From assembly GCA_964569695.1 (NCBI GenBank), contig CAZMUA010000001.1:99923-163922 (forward strand): a stretch of DNA of 64,000 bases, in the 5' to 3' direction. The notes under the pieces are model-generated. The model did no database searches. It saw only the letters and a list, made by a program, of their open reading frames with translations, and was not told where the DNA came from. The stretch is from UBA8106 sp964569695. GTDB taxonomy: Bacteria > Acidobacteriota > Vicinamibacteria > Vicinamibacterales > UBA823. Positions 50,088-59,337 of this stretch are shown here, one piece after another (positions within the stretch are counted from its first letter, which is position 1; each line of letters starts with the position of its first letter). A program made the position numbers and the translations under genes.

Positions 50088-52307
50088 TTACATTCTAGGA
50101 TCCAAACCCAATCGGTTCCGGTGTTTACCATAAAATTGCATTGCTTCCATGGCGCGTACGGCAGACCGTGGGTCTGAGTACACCGGTAAGTGCAGCGAGT
50201 CTAGTTGACGGAGCCAACGTTGTCTGACCTGACCACCTAACATGATTAGGAATAACGGCTTATCGGGATGTGTGTCAGTCAGCTTCTTGAAGACCTTTCG
50301 CACGTTTGAAAAGTCAGCATTAGGAATTGGGAGTAAGACACATAACAAAATATCCACACCAGGGTCGGTGAGGACCGCATCGAGAATCTCTGCGTGAGCC
50401 TTTTCTGGTCCGCTGCCTAGCGCCATCCAGACATCCGCCGGGTTCTGTACTGGCTGCCATTTTGGCATCAGATTGGTAATGGCCTTCACCGTGGCGGGCG
50501 CAAACTTCGCAAGCGTTAGACCTGTTCCACTCATTTCGTCCACAGCCATCACACCCATCGCGCCGCTTAATGTCACAATCGCTGTACGATTCCCTCGCGG
50601 GACCGGTTGCCAGGCAAAGGCTTTCATAACACCGATAAACTCCTCAAGCGTTTCGACCTGCACGATGCCGTACTGTTTTAGAGCTGCAGTAACTATCCGG
50701 TCCTGGGAAGAGAGTGCTCCTGAATGAGATGCGGCCACTCGCGCACCGGCTTCGGTACGACCGGTCTTAAAAACCACAACCGGCTTGTCTTGGTTAGCGC
50801 GGTTCGCGGCAGCGAGAAACTCCCGTGGACGCTTGAAAGATTCAAGATGGATGGCGATTACGCGAGATGCAGCATCATCGGTCGCGTACTCAAGAAAATC
50901 AACCTCATCAACGTCAATCTTATTCCCAAGACAGATGCTCCTGGAAAAACCGAATCTTTGTGTCGATTGGGCGGCGAGTGCATCCACATACGCACCTGTA
51001 AAAATCCCAGTCTGGCTAGCAATGGCAACTGGACCAGCTGGCCATTTTGGGAACGGCACGAAGCTACCCACGAGTTTATTGGGAGCACTAACTAGACCAA
51101 CCGAGTTTGGACCGACTACACGCATGGCACTTTCCCGGATGATAGTTGTTAATGCGTCTTGCGCTTTACTGCCGGCCTCACCGATTTCACCAAAACCTGC
51201 TGTCACGATTGTGACTGCTTTCGCTTTTCGGATCGCGCAGTCTTGCAGCACGGTTTTCACGTGTTCATTAGCAACAACCAGAATCGCGAGATCAGGTGGC
51301 TCTGGAAGATCTCGCACCGACGCATAGCATCGGCAATTAAGAATCTGTTTGGCGCGTGGATTGACGGGGTACACGCGTCCTGAGAATCCCCCATCTAAAA
51401 TATTCTTAAGAATAAAATAACCACTCTTGCCCTTGCTGGCAGAGGCTCCAACGATGGCAACCGATCGTGGTGCAAACAAAGCCTTCAGTGGTTTAGACGG
51501 CACTTCACGTTTTCTTGGGTGACCAGAGTGCCCGACGTGTCTTGACTTTCGGTTTCGGCGATCCCGCGCTTTCCTTTCTGAGGGGCTTCGTGTCAGAAGA
51601 GCCATCGCGTCTACGGCGACGGCGCCGTGGGCGTTGACCAACATTGGGTTGATATCAAGTTCCTGCAACTGGTCGGGAAACCGTGCAACAAGCGTCGATA
51701 AATGCGACAACGCAGTCACAATGCTACGTTTATCCACCCGGGCCAAGCCACGAAAGCCATTGAGGAGAGGGGCAGACTTAATTTCAGCAACCATACTTTG
51801 GGCGTCCTGCCGCGTGATTGGGATAAGCCGGCAGACCGTATCATTCAGCGCTTCGACATAGATACCGCCCAATCCAAATACGATGACGGGTCCGAACTGG
51901 GGGTCCGTAGTGGCGCCAAGTATTACCTCAATTCCCTCAAGTTGTTGTTGTACTAGAATGCCCTCGATCGAGATTCGGCTGCTCCGAGCGCGAACGTCTT
52001 TGAGTATTGAGTGGTAGGCGTTCCGAACCGCGCTTTGGGAATGCAAATCAAGTCGAACTCCACCGATATCGGATTTGTGGGGAAGGTCTGGTGAAACGAC
52101 TTTAAGAACAACGGGGAAGCCGATTTGCCCAGCGACTCGCATAGCGTCGCGGGCGTTAGTTACAAGTTGTTCCTTGGGAGTCGAGAACCCCGCCAACTTC
52201 AGGATTGCCTTAGTTTCAGGTTCAGTCAGATTCCGGCGACCGTTCCGACGAGCGGATGCGAGTAGTGTCTCGATCGATTTAAATTTGATCGAGGTAGCCA
52301 CCGCCAT
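50088..52307 (-). CDS. ADP-forming acyl-CoA synthetase (NDP-forming), fused and permuted
   Basis: This is a 739-residue fusion. The ATP-grasp (beta) domain comes first, residues ~25-245 (GFSTPKEQLVTNARDAMRVA and PVVLKVVSPDLPHKSDIGGV), then a strongly basic linker (about 245-275, rich in R, K and H). The CoA-binding/ligase alpha part follows: LKALFAPRSVAIVGASASKG, GPNSVGLV, ASQTGIFTG and RVAASHSGALS with the phospho-histidine. Classical ACD enzymes have alpha before beta, so this is the beta-alpha order. The enzyme makes acyl-CoA from acid, CoA and ATP (or the reverse, conserving energy). It starts directly after the FeS-subunit stop of a molybdenum hydroxylase. Confidence 0.9.
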   Translation of the reverse strand: MAVATSIKFKSIETLLASARRNGRRNLTEPETKAILKLAGFSTPKEQLVTNARDAMRVAGQIGFPVVLKVVSPDLPHKSDIGGVRLDLHSQSAVRNAYHSILKDVRARSSRISIEGILVQQQLEGIEVILGATTDPQFGPVIVFGLGGIYVEALNDTVCRLIPITRQDAQSMVAEIKSAPLLNGFRGLARVDKRSIVTALSHLSTLVARFPDQLQELDINPMLVNAHGAVAVDAMALLTRSPSERKARDRRNRKSRHVGHSGHPRKREVPSKPLKALFAPRSVAIVGASASKGKSGYFILKNILDGGFSGRVYPVNPRAKQILNCRCYASVRDLPEPPDLAILVVANEHVKTVLQDCAIRKAKAVTIVTAGFGEIGEAGSKAQDALTTIIRESAMRVVGPNSVGLVSAPNKLVGSFVPFPKWPAGPVAIASQTGIFTGAYVDALAAQSTQRFGFSRSICLGNKIDVDEVDFLEYATDDAASRVIAIHLESFKRPREFLAAANRANQDKPVVVFKTGRTEAGARVAASHSGALSSQDRIVTAALKQYGIVQVETLEEFIGVMKAFAWQPVPRGNRTAIVTLSGAMGVMAVDEMSGTGLTLAKFAPATVKAITNLMPKWQPVQNPADVWMALGSGPEKAHAEILDAVLTDPGVDILLCVLLPIPNADFSNVRKVFKKLTDTHPDKPLFLIMLGGQVRQRWLRQLDSLHLPVYSDPRSAVRAMEAMQFYGKHRNRLGLDPRM

Positions 52308-52787
52308 TTAACCTTTTCGCATTTTTTCTGCCGCGACTTGAACGGACTCTACGATACTTTGATAGCCAGTGCAGCGACAAAGATTGCCTGAGAGTGCGAC
52401 TCGGATCTCTTCCTCAGTGTAGTCTTGCCCGTGTTCAAGGAGATCACAAGCAGTCATTAAGAATCCCGGAGTGCAAAAACCACATTGTAAGCCGAATTGT
52501 TCTTGGAATGCTTCTTGCAGCGGATGGAGTTGCCCTTGCTTAGCGAGACCTTCAACCGTACGCAGTTCCGCACCGTTAGCTTGCACGGCGAACATGAGAC
52601 ACGATCGTACAGCCTCATCGTTCATGAGAATCGTACACGACCCGCAGATGCCGTGTTCACAACCGACATGTGTGCCAGTTAAACGTAGATCTTCACGGAG
52701 AAAGTCGACGAGTAATTTCCTCGGCTGTACGTATTCTTCGTAGGTTTCCCCGTTGACAGTGACAGAGATCGGAATCCGCTTACTCAT
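52308..52787 (-). CDS. Molybdenum hydroxylase [2Fe-2S] subunit (CoxS/XdhC-type)
   Basis: This 159-residue two-cluster ferredoxin subunit has GCEHGICGSCTILMNDEAVRSC for the plant-type cluster (first 20 residues GCEHGICGSCTILMNDEAVR) and CGFCTPGFLM...GNLCRCTGYQSIV for the second. It passes electrons from the molybdopterin subunit to FAD. ATG 52787 overlaps the preceding FAD-subunit stop as ATGA; the longer frame from 52817 is not needed. Family length is normal. Confidence 0.95.
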   Translation of the reverse strand: MSKRIPISVTVNGETYEEYVQPRKLLVDFLREDLRLTGTHVGCEHGICGSCTILMNDEAVRSCLMFAVQANGAELRTVEGLAKQGQLHPLQEAFQEQFGLQCGFCTPGFLMTACDLLEHGQDYTEEEIRVALSGNLCRCTGYQSIVESVQVAAEKMRKG

Positions 52788-53674
52788 TTTTTCCGTTGGT
52801 CCTTCCGCGAAAGGCATCGTTCTGCTGCACGTTGGAGCGCGCGCGTGGTGAGCGCACCAGCTAAGTGTTGGCGATAATTGGCAGTCGCGTGAACATCCGA
52901 CTCAGGCTCAACTTCAGTTGCGACCAAGCGACCAGCTTCGTCCAGCGTTGTTTGTGTGAGCGACTTGCCAACAAGAAACGATTCAGCCTGAGTGGCTCGT
53001 ATCGGTGTGGGAGCCGTACCCGTTATGGCTAAACGAGCGTCCGCGCAACAGTCATTATTGTCAGCGACTATCACCGCAGCTACACCAGCGACAGCAAAGT
53101 CACCGTGCCGGCGTGTGAACTCCTCGAATGCCCACCCGGCACTGGATGGAAGCTTCGGTATAATGATTTCGTCGCAGATCTCAACAGGTTCGATTACCGT
53201 CGTGAAGAACGTGACAAATAAATCTCTCCAACTAATGGTCCGTTGCCCGTTGGGACCTCTCAAGCGCACTTCGCCATCTAGTGCTGCGAGTATGGCTGGC
53301 AGCTCGGCTGTCGGATCGGCATGGATGATGCTGCCACCGACCGTTCCTCGCGAACGGATGGCGGTGTGACCAATTAGTTGAACGCCTTCAAACAATAATC
53401 CGTTGCTCTGCTGGACTAAAGTTGAGGTTTCAAGATCACGATGTCGGGTTATCGCACCGATATGAAGGCGGTCATCTTTCTCATGGATGTATGCCAGATC
53501 CCTAATGTGATTGATGTCGACCAAGCACGTCGGACGCACCAAGCGGAAGTTCATCATCGGAACAAGACTCTGCCCACCAGCGAGAATTTTGGCATCATCG
53601 CCGTGTTCTTCAAGTAGCGCCACTGCCTCGTTAACTGTAGTTGGCGCAAAGTAGTCAAAAGAGACTGGTTTCAT
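52784..53674 (-). CDS. Molybdenum hydroxylase FAD-binding subunit (CoxM-type)
   Basis: This 296-residue FAD subunit shows FDYFAPTTVNEAVALLEEHG at the start, AGGQSLVPMMNFRLVRP (first FAD motif) and TVGGSIIHADPTAELPAIL (second FAD motif, with S replacing the more common N). A C-terminal CO_deh_flav_C domain follows (ITGTAPTPIRATQAE). It hands electrons from the FeS subunit to an external acceptor. It overlaps the genes on both sides by 4 bases, so the L-G-M-S genes are made in fixed ratio. Confidence 0.94.
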   Translation of the reverse strand: MKPVSFDYFAPTTVNEAVALLEEHGDDAKILAGGQSLVPMMNFRLVRPTCLVDINHIRDLAYIHEKDDRLHIGAITRHRDLETSTLVQQSNGLLFEGVQLIGHTAIRSRGTVGGSIIHADPTAELPAILAALDGEVRLRGPNGQRTISWRDLFVTFFTTVIEPVEICDEIIIPKLPSSAGWAFEEFTRRHGDFAVAGVAAVIVADNNDCCADARLAITGTAPTPIRATQAESFLVGKSLTQTTLDEAGRLVATEVEPESDVHATANYRQHLAGALTTRALQRAAERCLSRKDQRKK

Positions 53675-54129
53675 GCCGTGGCTTCCGGTTTTGGCTGTAA
53701 CGATTGTTCAATATTGGCCAATAATTCTCGCGTGAGTTGTTTGGCGATCCCGCTCACAAAGCGCTGTCCAACTGATGCAATTAATCCACCTACTTGGGCG
53801 TCAGCATCGATAACTAGGCGGGTAACATTGTCATCTTCTACATGCAGTTTCATAAGAGCCTTACCGCGCACGAAACCCGGTGCAGCGCTTCCCTCTACAG
53901 CTAGGGTGTACTGCGACGGTTCTTGTTTTTCAGCGATCTGCACGGTGCCTTTATAGGTCCCTTTAATGGCCCCAACTCCAATCTTCATTGTGGCAGCGAA
54001 ACGATCGGGCTCAATTTCTTCAAGCTTGTCGCATCCAGGAATCCAGTCAGCCATACGTGTCTGGTCGTGTAGTACCTGCCAAAGGACGTCACGCGATACT
54101 TGAAACACATGCTCTACTTGCAGTTTCAC
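53671..54129 (-). CDS. CoxG-family (SRPBCC) accessory protein
   Basis: This ~152-residue protein of the CoxG/START-like fold carries EHVFQVSRDVLWQVLHDQTR, MADWIPGCDKLEEIEPDRFA, KIGVGAIKGTYKGTV and VGGLIASVGQRFVSGIAKQL. CoxG anchors or matures CO-dehydrogenase-type molybdenum hydroxylases at the membrane. Here it is encoded between the catalytic and FAD subunit genes of such an enzyme. The GTG at 54129 forms a GTGA overlap with the preceding stop; the longer frame from 54168 runs into the catalytic subunit gene and is unlikely. Confidence 0.88.
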   Translation of the reverse strand: MKLQVEHVFQVSRDVLWQVLHDQTRMADWIPGCDKLEEIEPDRFAATMKIGVGAIKGTYKGTVQIAEKQEPSQYTLAVEGSAAPGFVRGKALMKLHVEDDNVTRLVIDADAQVGGLIASVGQRFVSGIAKQLTRELLANIEQSLQPKPEATA

Positions 54130-56582
54130 GTAGTCTGTCCTTTTACTGATTGCAGCAACTCCCAGCACCGGTTCGGTGTCAGAGGTAACTCAGTAACGTT
54201 GACGCCCAGTGGTGAGAGGGCATCAGCAACCGCGTTCGCAATACACGCTGGCGCGGTCTCAGAGCTGCTCTCACCTGCACCTTTCGATCCTAAAGGTGTA
54301 AAAGGTGATGGTGACTCGATGTGTGCGATATCGATTTTCGGCGCCTCAGTTGAAAATGGACACTCATAATCGACCAGAGTAGCGGTGAGGCACTGACCGT
54401 CGTCGTCGTACAGCTGCTGCTCGAACAGGGCACCCGCGATGCCATGCATCGCTCCGCCATAAATCTGTCCTTCCAGGATCTTGGGGTGGATGATTGTCCC
54501 TGCATCGTGTACTGATGCGTACTTTAAGATCTTAACTTGACCGGTATCCGGGTCAATGTCTACGGCCATCAGGTCCACCATAAACCCATAGGTGTTGGAG
54601 GAATTCACGCGATCTTTCTGATCGGGCGCATGTGCCAGAGGAAAACTAAACGTCTCGGTTACGTTTAATCCGACTTCCATGCCTTCCGGGAGGCCATTCG
54701 GATTCCAGTGCGCGGTGCCTGCTACGTGTGACAATTTGATTGACTGAGTCGGGGTTTCACGTGCGTAAAACCGTCGGTCCTCAAAAACTACGTCTTTAAC
54801 GTCGACTTTGAGCAAATGGGCCGCAATACGAAATATTTTTTCTCGCAAGGTCTTGGCAGCATTTGCTACCGCGCTAGTCCCAACCGATGCGAACCGACTT
54901 GAATAGGTGCCAGATGAGATGCTCCAAATATTTTTTGCCGTGTCACACTCGTCGATTACCGTCACATCCTCCGGTGAGAGTTCGAGTTCCTCAGCCACAA
55001 TCTGCGCCACAATCGTTTCATGTCCCTGTCCTTGTGGTGTCGAGGAAAGCCCTACCGTGACTTGGCCCAGTGGATCAATCTTAACCGTGGCAGTTTCAGC
55101 AGCACCGGACTTTGGTAAGTAGTCTGGATGTTCCCGGATTTCGGGATCGAGAGCGACTGTCAAGTAGCCCATGTTCGACACTGAAGGATCGACTCCAGTT
55201 GAAATGCCGATACCAAACAAACGTCCATCAGCTCGCGCAGTTTTCTGTTGTTTGCGCATCGCTTCATAACCGAAGGTTTTCAGGGCAAGCTGGAATGCCT
55301 TTGGATAATCGCCACTGTCGTATATCCCCCCTGTGGGTGTGGTGTACGGGAATTCGTCCGGCTGGATAAAATTGCGTAGCCGAACCTCAGCCGGATCGAG
55401 TTTCAATTTGTCTGCAACTTTATCCATCAACCGTTCTTGCTCGAAGTAGAGGTGCGCGCATCCATATGCACGGTTCGGCCCAGTTGGACACTTGTTGGTC
55501 ACAACGATGTCCGCATCAATCTGGAGGTTCTTAACTTGGTACGGACCGACTACGTTGCCGATGGGCCTGAAGGTCGTGGCTGGTTCGGGCGTTCGAAGAT
55601 AAGCGCCTACGTTGTCGTAAAGTTTGGTCCGAAACCCGAGAACCATTCCGGTTTTTGTCACCGCGACTTCGCGGTAACTCACTCGATCGGTTTGCACTGA
55701 GCTTGCGAGCAGGTGTTCGCGACGGTCCTCAATCCATTTTACGGGCACGTCAACCTGCATCGACAATAACCCTAGCAGCGTCAGATAGGGGTAGATGCTT
55801 GTCTTAATACCGAAGCTACCGCCAATGTCTGGTGGCACGATGAATCGAAGATTGTTTTCAGCAATTTTTAGGGCCCGTGCGGTGATTGGGTGCATGATGA
55901 ACGGTCCCATAAAGTTTGACCACAGGGTGAGCCCACCTCCGAAGTGGTCATAACTACTGATGATAGCGAATGTTTCAAGTGGCATCGACGTATAGCGTGG
56001 GAACACTAGACGTTCACGCAATACAAAATCAGCTTGGTCGAATGCCGCGTCGACGTCGCCGTAACTCAGCACGCGATGACATGCAATGTTATTAGGAACT
56101 TCCTCGTGCAAAATCGGCGCGTCAGACTCGACGGCCTTCTCCGGGTCAACGATAGCGGGGAGTGTCTCGTACTCGACATCGATCAAATCCAGGGCGTCCT
56201 CGGCAAGGTAGCGATCTCGAGCGACGATGGCTGCGACCGGTTCTCCAACGAAGCGGACTTTATCCGTTGCCATGCAGTAGTACTGCATTGGTGAGGTTGC
56301 GACGACCGAGAAGGGACGCGTCCGTTCTAGGACATCGGCACCAGTGATGCCCCCAATGACCCCTTTCAGGTTTAACGCCCGGCTTAAATCAACCTTTGAA
56401 ATTCGAGCGTGTGCATGGGGGCTCCTCAGGATCGCTGCATGGTGAACATTGGGAATATTGAGGTCGTCAACGAAGGTTCCGCGACCCGTTAAGAGCCGTG
56501 CATCTTCATGACGTGGAATACTTTTCCCAATCCATTTGTAATCGGTACGACCTGGTATTGTTTCGCCGGCTCTTTTCGACAT
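54126..56582 (-). CDS. Molybdenum hydroxylase catalytic (molybdopterin) subunit, single chain
   Basis: This 818-residue molybdopterin-cytosine-dinucleotide subunit of the xanthine oxidase family begins with WIGKSIPRHEDARLLTGRGT and includes PPDIGGSFGIKTSIYPYL. TPQGQGHETIVAQIVAEELE gives the Q of the cofactor contact, and LGSKGAGESSSET gives the catalytic Glu near the end. The active-site loop reads NRAYGCAHLYFEQERLMD (about residue 370). This differs from form I CO dehydrogenase (AYxCSFR) and from the usual form II (AYRGAGR), so CO is not the expected substrate. It heads a leftward operon continuing with coxG-, coxM-, coxS-like genes and two CoA ligases, divergent from a second molybdenum hydroxylase operon. 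Confidence 0.92.
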   Translation of the reverse strand: MSKRAGETIPGRTDYKWIGKSIPRHEDARLLTGRGTFVDDLNIPNVHHAAILRSPHAHARISKVDLSRALNLKGVIGGITGADVLERTRPFSVVATSPMQYYCMATDKVRFVGEPVAAIVARDRYLAEDALDLIDVEYETLPAIVDPEKAVESDAPILHEEVPNNIACHRVLSYGDVDAAFDQADFVLRERLVFPRYTSMPLETFAIISSYDHFGGGLTLWSNFMGPFIMHPITARALKIAENNLRFIVPPDIGGSFGIKTSIYPYLTLLGLLSMQVDVPVKWIEDRREHLLASSVQTDRVSYREVAVTKTGMVLGFRTKLYDNVGAYLRTPEPATTFRPIGNVVGPYQVKNLQIDADIVVTNKCPTGPNRAYGCAHLYFEQERLMDKVADKLKLDPAEVRLRNFIQPDEFPYTTPTGGIYDSGDYPKAFQLALKTFGYEAMRKQQKTARADGRLFGIGISTGVDPSVSNMGYLTVALDPEIREHPDYLPKSGAAETATVKIDPLGQVTVGLSSTPQGQGHETIVAQIVAEELELSPEDVTVIDECDTAKNIWSISSGTYSSRFASVGTSAVANAAKTLREKIFRIAAHLLKVDVKDVVFEDRRFYARETPTQSIKLSHVAGTAHWNPNGLPEGMEVGLNVTETFSFPLAHAPDQKDRVNSSNTYGFMVDLMAVDIDPDTGQVKILKYASVHDAGTIIHPKILEGQIYGGAMHGIAGALFEQQLYDDDGQCLTATLVDYECPFSTEAPKIDIAHIESPSPFTPLGSKGAGESSSETAPACIANAVADALSPLGVNVTELPLTPNRCWELLQSVKGQTT

Positions 56583-56754
56583 TATTAGCTGTTTACCTAG
56601 GCGCTTCTCATCATTTTAAACAGGGTCAGGCTCATGCTGATGTAGCCAAGCGTACCATACTGTATAAGCGTGAAGGAACGCGGTACGATAAATTAAGGTT
56701 GAGGTATCATTTCTTAAGTCTGTAACTAATGTGCAGTCTAATCTAAGGATGAAT

Positions 56755-57513
56755 ATGCGCATCGATCTCAATTGCGACATGGGTGAATCGTTTGGAGCCT
56801 ATACGATAGGTAACGACGAAGCCGTCATGAGAAGTATTACATCGGCAAATATCGCCTGCGGATTTCACGCTGGCGATCCGTCGGTGATCCGAAAAACAAT
56901 CCGGCTGGCACTCGCGTCTAACGTTGCGATTGGCGCTCACCCAGGGTTTCCAGATCTGGTCGGGTATGGACGGCGTGAGATGAAGGCAACACCAGCTCAG
57001 GTCGAAGACTTCGTTATTTATCAGGTTAGCGCTGTCGCTGGTGTTGCCGTGGCTGAAGGGACCCAACTGCAGCATGTCAAACCTCATGGCGCACTTTACA
57101 ATCTGGCTGCTCGAGACGCCACTATCGCTGCGGCTATTGCTCGTGGTGTCGCCGCCGTCGACCGTTCACTCATCCTTTTTGGGTTGGTGGGATCAGAAAT
57201 CCTTACTGCTGGTCGTCAAGTGGGTCTGCGTGTCGCGGCCGAAGCTTTTGCCGACCGTGCCTACGAACCCGACGGATCTTTAGCCTCTCGTCAAAAGGAT
57301 AATTCTGTCATTCATGATCCCGAGTTGGTCGTGTCGCGCGTGTTGCAGATGGTAATCGACGGAAATGTTGAAGCCATTGACGGTTCAACCGTTGCACTTT
57401 CTGCTGAAACTATTTGCGTTCATGGAGACACCCAAGGAGCTGAAAAACTCACGGAACAACTGAGAGCTGGCTTTGAAATGAAGGGCGTGGAACTCCGGGC
57501 AATAGGTCAATAA
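56755..57513 (+). CDS. LamB/YcsF (PxpA)-family, 5-oxoprolinase subunit A-like
   Basis: This 252-residue protein opens with MRIDLNCDMGESFGAYTIGN and shows ANIACGFHAGDPSVIRKTI, AIGAHPGFPDLVGYGRREM, QHVKPHGALYNLA and FADRAYEPDGSLASR, all conserved in PxpA. With PxpB and PxpC, PxpA opens the lactam ring of 5-oxoproline using ATP. No PxpB/C genes are in the window. ATG 56755 is chosen because AAGGATG precedes it and PxpA proteins start at this residue; the frame opens with a GTG at 56731. As first gene of an operon with a molybdenum hydroxylase, it may open a different lactam (inference). Confidence 0.9.
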   Translation: MRIDLNCDMGESFGAYTIGNDEAVMRSITSANIACGFHAGDPSVIRKTIRLALASNVAIGAHPGFPDLVGYGRREMKATPAQVEDFVIYQVSAVAGVAVAEGTQLQHVKPHGALYNLAARDATIAAAIARGVAAVDRSLILFGLVGSEILTAGRQVGLRVAAEAFADRAYEPDGSLASRQKDNSVIHDPELVVSRVLQMVIDGNVEAIDGSTVALSAETICVHGDTQGAEKLTEQLRAGFEMKGVELRAIGQ

Positions 57514-57540
57514 CGAATACATGCTTCATACGTACCTAGG

Positions 57541-59328
57541 ATGACCAAGATGCCTTCTAATGTGCTGAAGTCCGATGTAATTGTGGTGGGTGGTGGTGGG
57601 GCAGGCATGCGCGCCGCTATTGCTGCGGCTGAAGCTGGCGCTACGGTCACGTTGTTAACGAAAGGGCAAGCTGCTCGCAGTGGTGCAACAACGATGGCCT
57701 GTCCGTCCTACCAAGCTGCGTTCGCTATGGAAGATGAGCGGGATAGTGTGGAACTCGCCTTTGAAGATACATGCTACGAAGGACGTTATCTTGGTGACGA
57801 AAATCTGATTAAGGTTCTGACTGATGAATCAACCGAACGCGCGATGGACCTTTGCAGTTATGGAATGAAATTTCGCAAGAATGACCGCGGAAACTTCCTT
57901 CAAGTAATGCACCCCGGTCATTCTTACGAACGCAATTTAGTTATCTTAGGCGATGGACAGGCGATGGCTGCTGGTCTCCGCCGACAGGTTCTCAAGCAAG
58001 ACAATGTTCGACTAGTGGAAGACGTGGTTGTGACTCGGCTTCTCAAAGACAATGATCGTATGGCGGGACTCGTGGGGTTGGATATGCGAGGAGGTCAACC
58101 CGCCGTGTTTACAGCACCCTCTGTAATTCTCGCCACGGGCGGCTATCCAGAACTTTGGCGATGGACCGATACCGAACCTGGGTTAACCGGCGAGGGTGTG
58201 CTGTTGGCTTATGAGGCCGGCGCAGATCTGGTTGACCTTGAAATGATGTTGTTTTATCCGACGGGTCTGTGTTGGCCTTCTGAGGTTGAAGGGACGCTGG
58301 TGCAGTACGAGGGATTATTGACTGAGCAGTACTGTGGCGGCCGAATGCTCAATGGACTTAGCGAACCGTTTTTACCGCAGACGGAACGTCTTCCAGTCCG
58401 CGATGTCATGATGAAATTGATGTTTAGGGAAGTCGAAGAGGGGCGCGGTACACCTCATGGTGGCGTGTACCTTGACCTCAGCAAATCACTGCGCTCACCG
58501 GATGAGGTAATGGCAATTCTCCATCGGCTTGACTCGCTACCATACAACGAATTGAAAGACTTGGGCATCAACGTATTGGAGCAACCTATCGAGGTTATGC
58601 CTGTTACTCACTACACTCTTGGCGGTGCTCGTGTGAATGAATGGGCCGAAACGAAGGTACCAGGTTTGTATGCTGCTGGTGAAGTTGGGGGTAATGTTCA
58701 CGGAGCTAACCGGACAAGTGGTAACGCGCTTGCCGAAACCCAGGTGTTCGGGCAACGGGCAGGTCTCCGGGCTGCACAATATGCGCTTGGTCGACCAAGT
58801 CCGGCGATTGATGAGGCGCTCGTTAGTGAGGAATCTAAACGCATTTATAGTTTCCGTGAAGAGCGACCTAATGGAATCCGGCCGATTGAGTTTAAGCGAA
58901 AAGTTAAGGCAGTGATGCACGAGCACGTTCACTACCGTCGCCATGCCGATGGGCTTACCACAGCCATTGAGATGTTGCGAGGTCTTCGAGCAGAAGAGTT
59001 AGGATTTGTGCAGGCGACTATTGGGTCCGGAATCTATAACTATGAATGGGAAGAAGCCTTGGAGGTCCACGCAATGGTGCAACTTGCTGAACTAGTTGCC
59101 GCGTCAGCGTTGGCTCGTGAAGAGAGTCGAGGCCATCACTGGCGTACGGACTTTCCTGAAATGCGTTCAGACTGGGAAAAACATACACTGGTGAGGCAAA
59201 TCGACGAAACTACCTACAATGTGACGGAGATGCCGATTGTTCGTCTCAAAGATCGTCGTAGTGAAAGAAGGGCAGCAGATCCGCTGTTACTTGAGGCTGG
59301 TGTTCTAGAGGGCTACGGGACATCCTAG
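57541..59328 (+). CDS. Fumarate reductase/succinate dehydrogenase-like FAD flavoprotein
   Basis: This 595-residue flavoprotein has the N-terminal dinucleotide motif VIVVGGGGAGMRAAIAAAEA, followed by KGQAARSGATTMACPSYQAA (flavin loop) and VILATGGYPELWRWTDTEPG. Then come MPVTHYTLGGARVNEW (substrate-site His), VPGLYAAGEVGGNVHGANRT followed by SGNALAE, and the C-terminal SRGHHWRTDFPEMRSDWEKH typical of SdhA/FrdA. Active-site Arg/His residues of the family are in place, but the next genes are not SdhCD. It is paired, 9 bases downstream, with a free-standing 2Fe-2S protein. Probably it dehydrogenates or reduces a cyclic or dicarboxylic intermediate. Confidence 0.88.
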   Translation: MTKMPSNVLKSDVIVVGGGGAGMRAAIAAAEAGATVTLLTKGQAARSGATTMACPSYQAAFAMEDERDSVELAFEDTCYEGRYLGDENLIKVLTDESTERAMDLCSYGMKFRKNDRGNFLQVMHPGHSYERNLVILGDGQAMAAGLRRQVLKQDNVRLVEDVVVTRLLKDNDRMAGLVGLDMRGGQPAVFTAPSVILATGGYPELWRWTDTEPGLTGEGVLLAYEAGADLVDLEMMLFYPTGLCWPSEVEGTLVQYEGLLTEQYCGGRMLNGLSEPFLPQTERLPVRDVMMKLMFREVEEGRGTPHGGVYLDLSKSLRSPDEVMAILHRLDSLPYNELKDLGINVLEQPIEVMPVTHYTLGGARVNEWAETKVPGLYAAGEVGGNVHGANRTSGNALAETQVFGQRAGLRAAQYALGRPSPAIDEALVSEESKRIYSFREERPNGIRPIEFKRKVKAVMHEHVHYRRHADGLTTAIEMLRGLRAEELGFVQATIGSGIYNYEWEEALEVHAMVQLAELVAASALAREESRGHHWRTDFPEMRSDWEKHTLVRQIDETTYNVTEMPIVRLKDRRSERRAADPLLLEAGVLEGYGTS

Positions 59329-59337
59329 CTAAGCTTT

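Noticed and set aside
50785..51327. A 180-residue rightward frame inside the ADP-forming CoA synthetase gene
   Set aside because: It is antisense to conserved ligase motifs and has Ser/Arg/Ala-rich shadow composition.
54126..56582. Carbon monoxide dehydrogenase (CoxL)
   Set aside because: The gene order is cox-like, but the active-site loop does not match the form I or form II signatures, so only the general family is claimed.
56583..56754. Inverted repeat CGTACC...GGTACG as operator between the divergent operons
   Set aside because: Arms are only 6 bases and more than 20 bases apart, which is expected by chance; no convincing promoter pair could be fixed here either.
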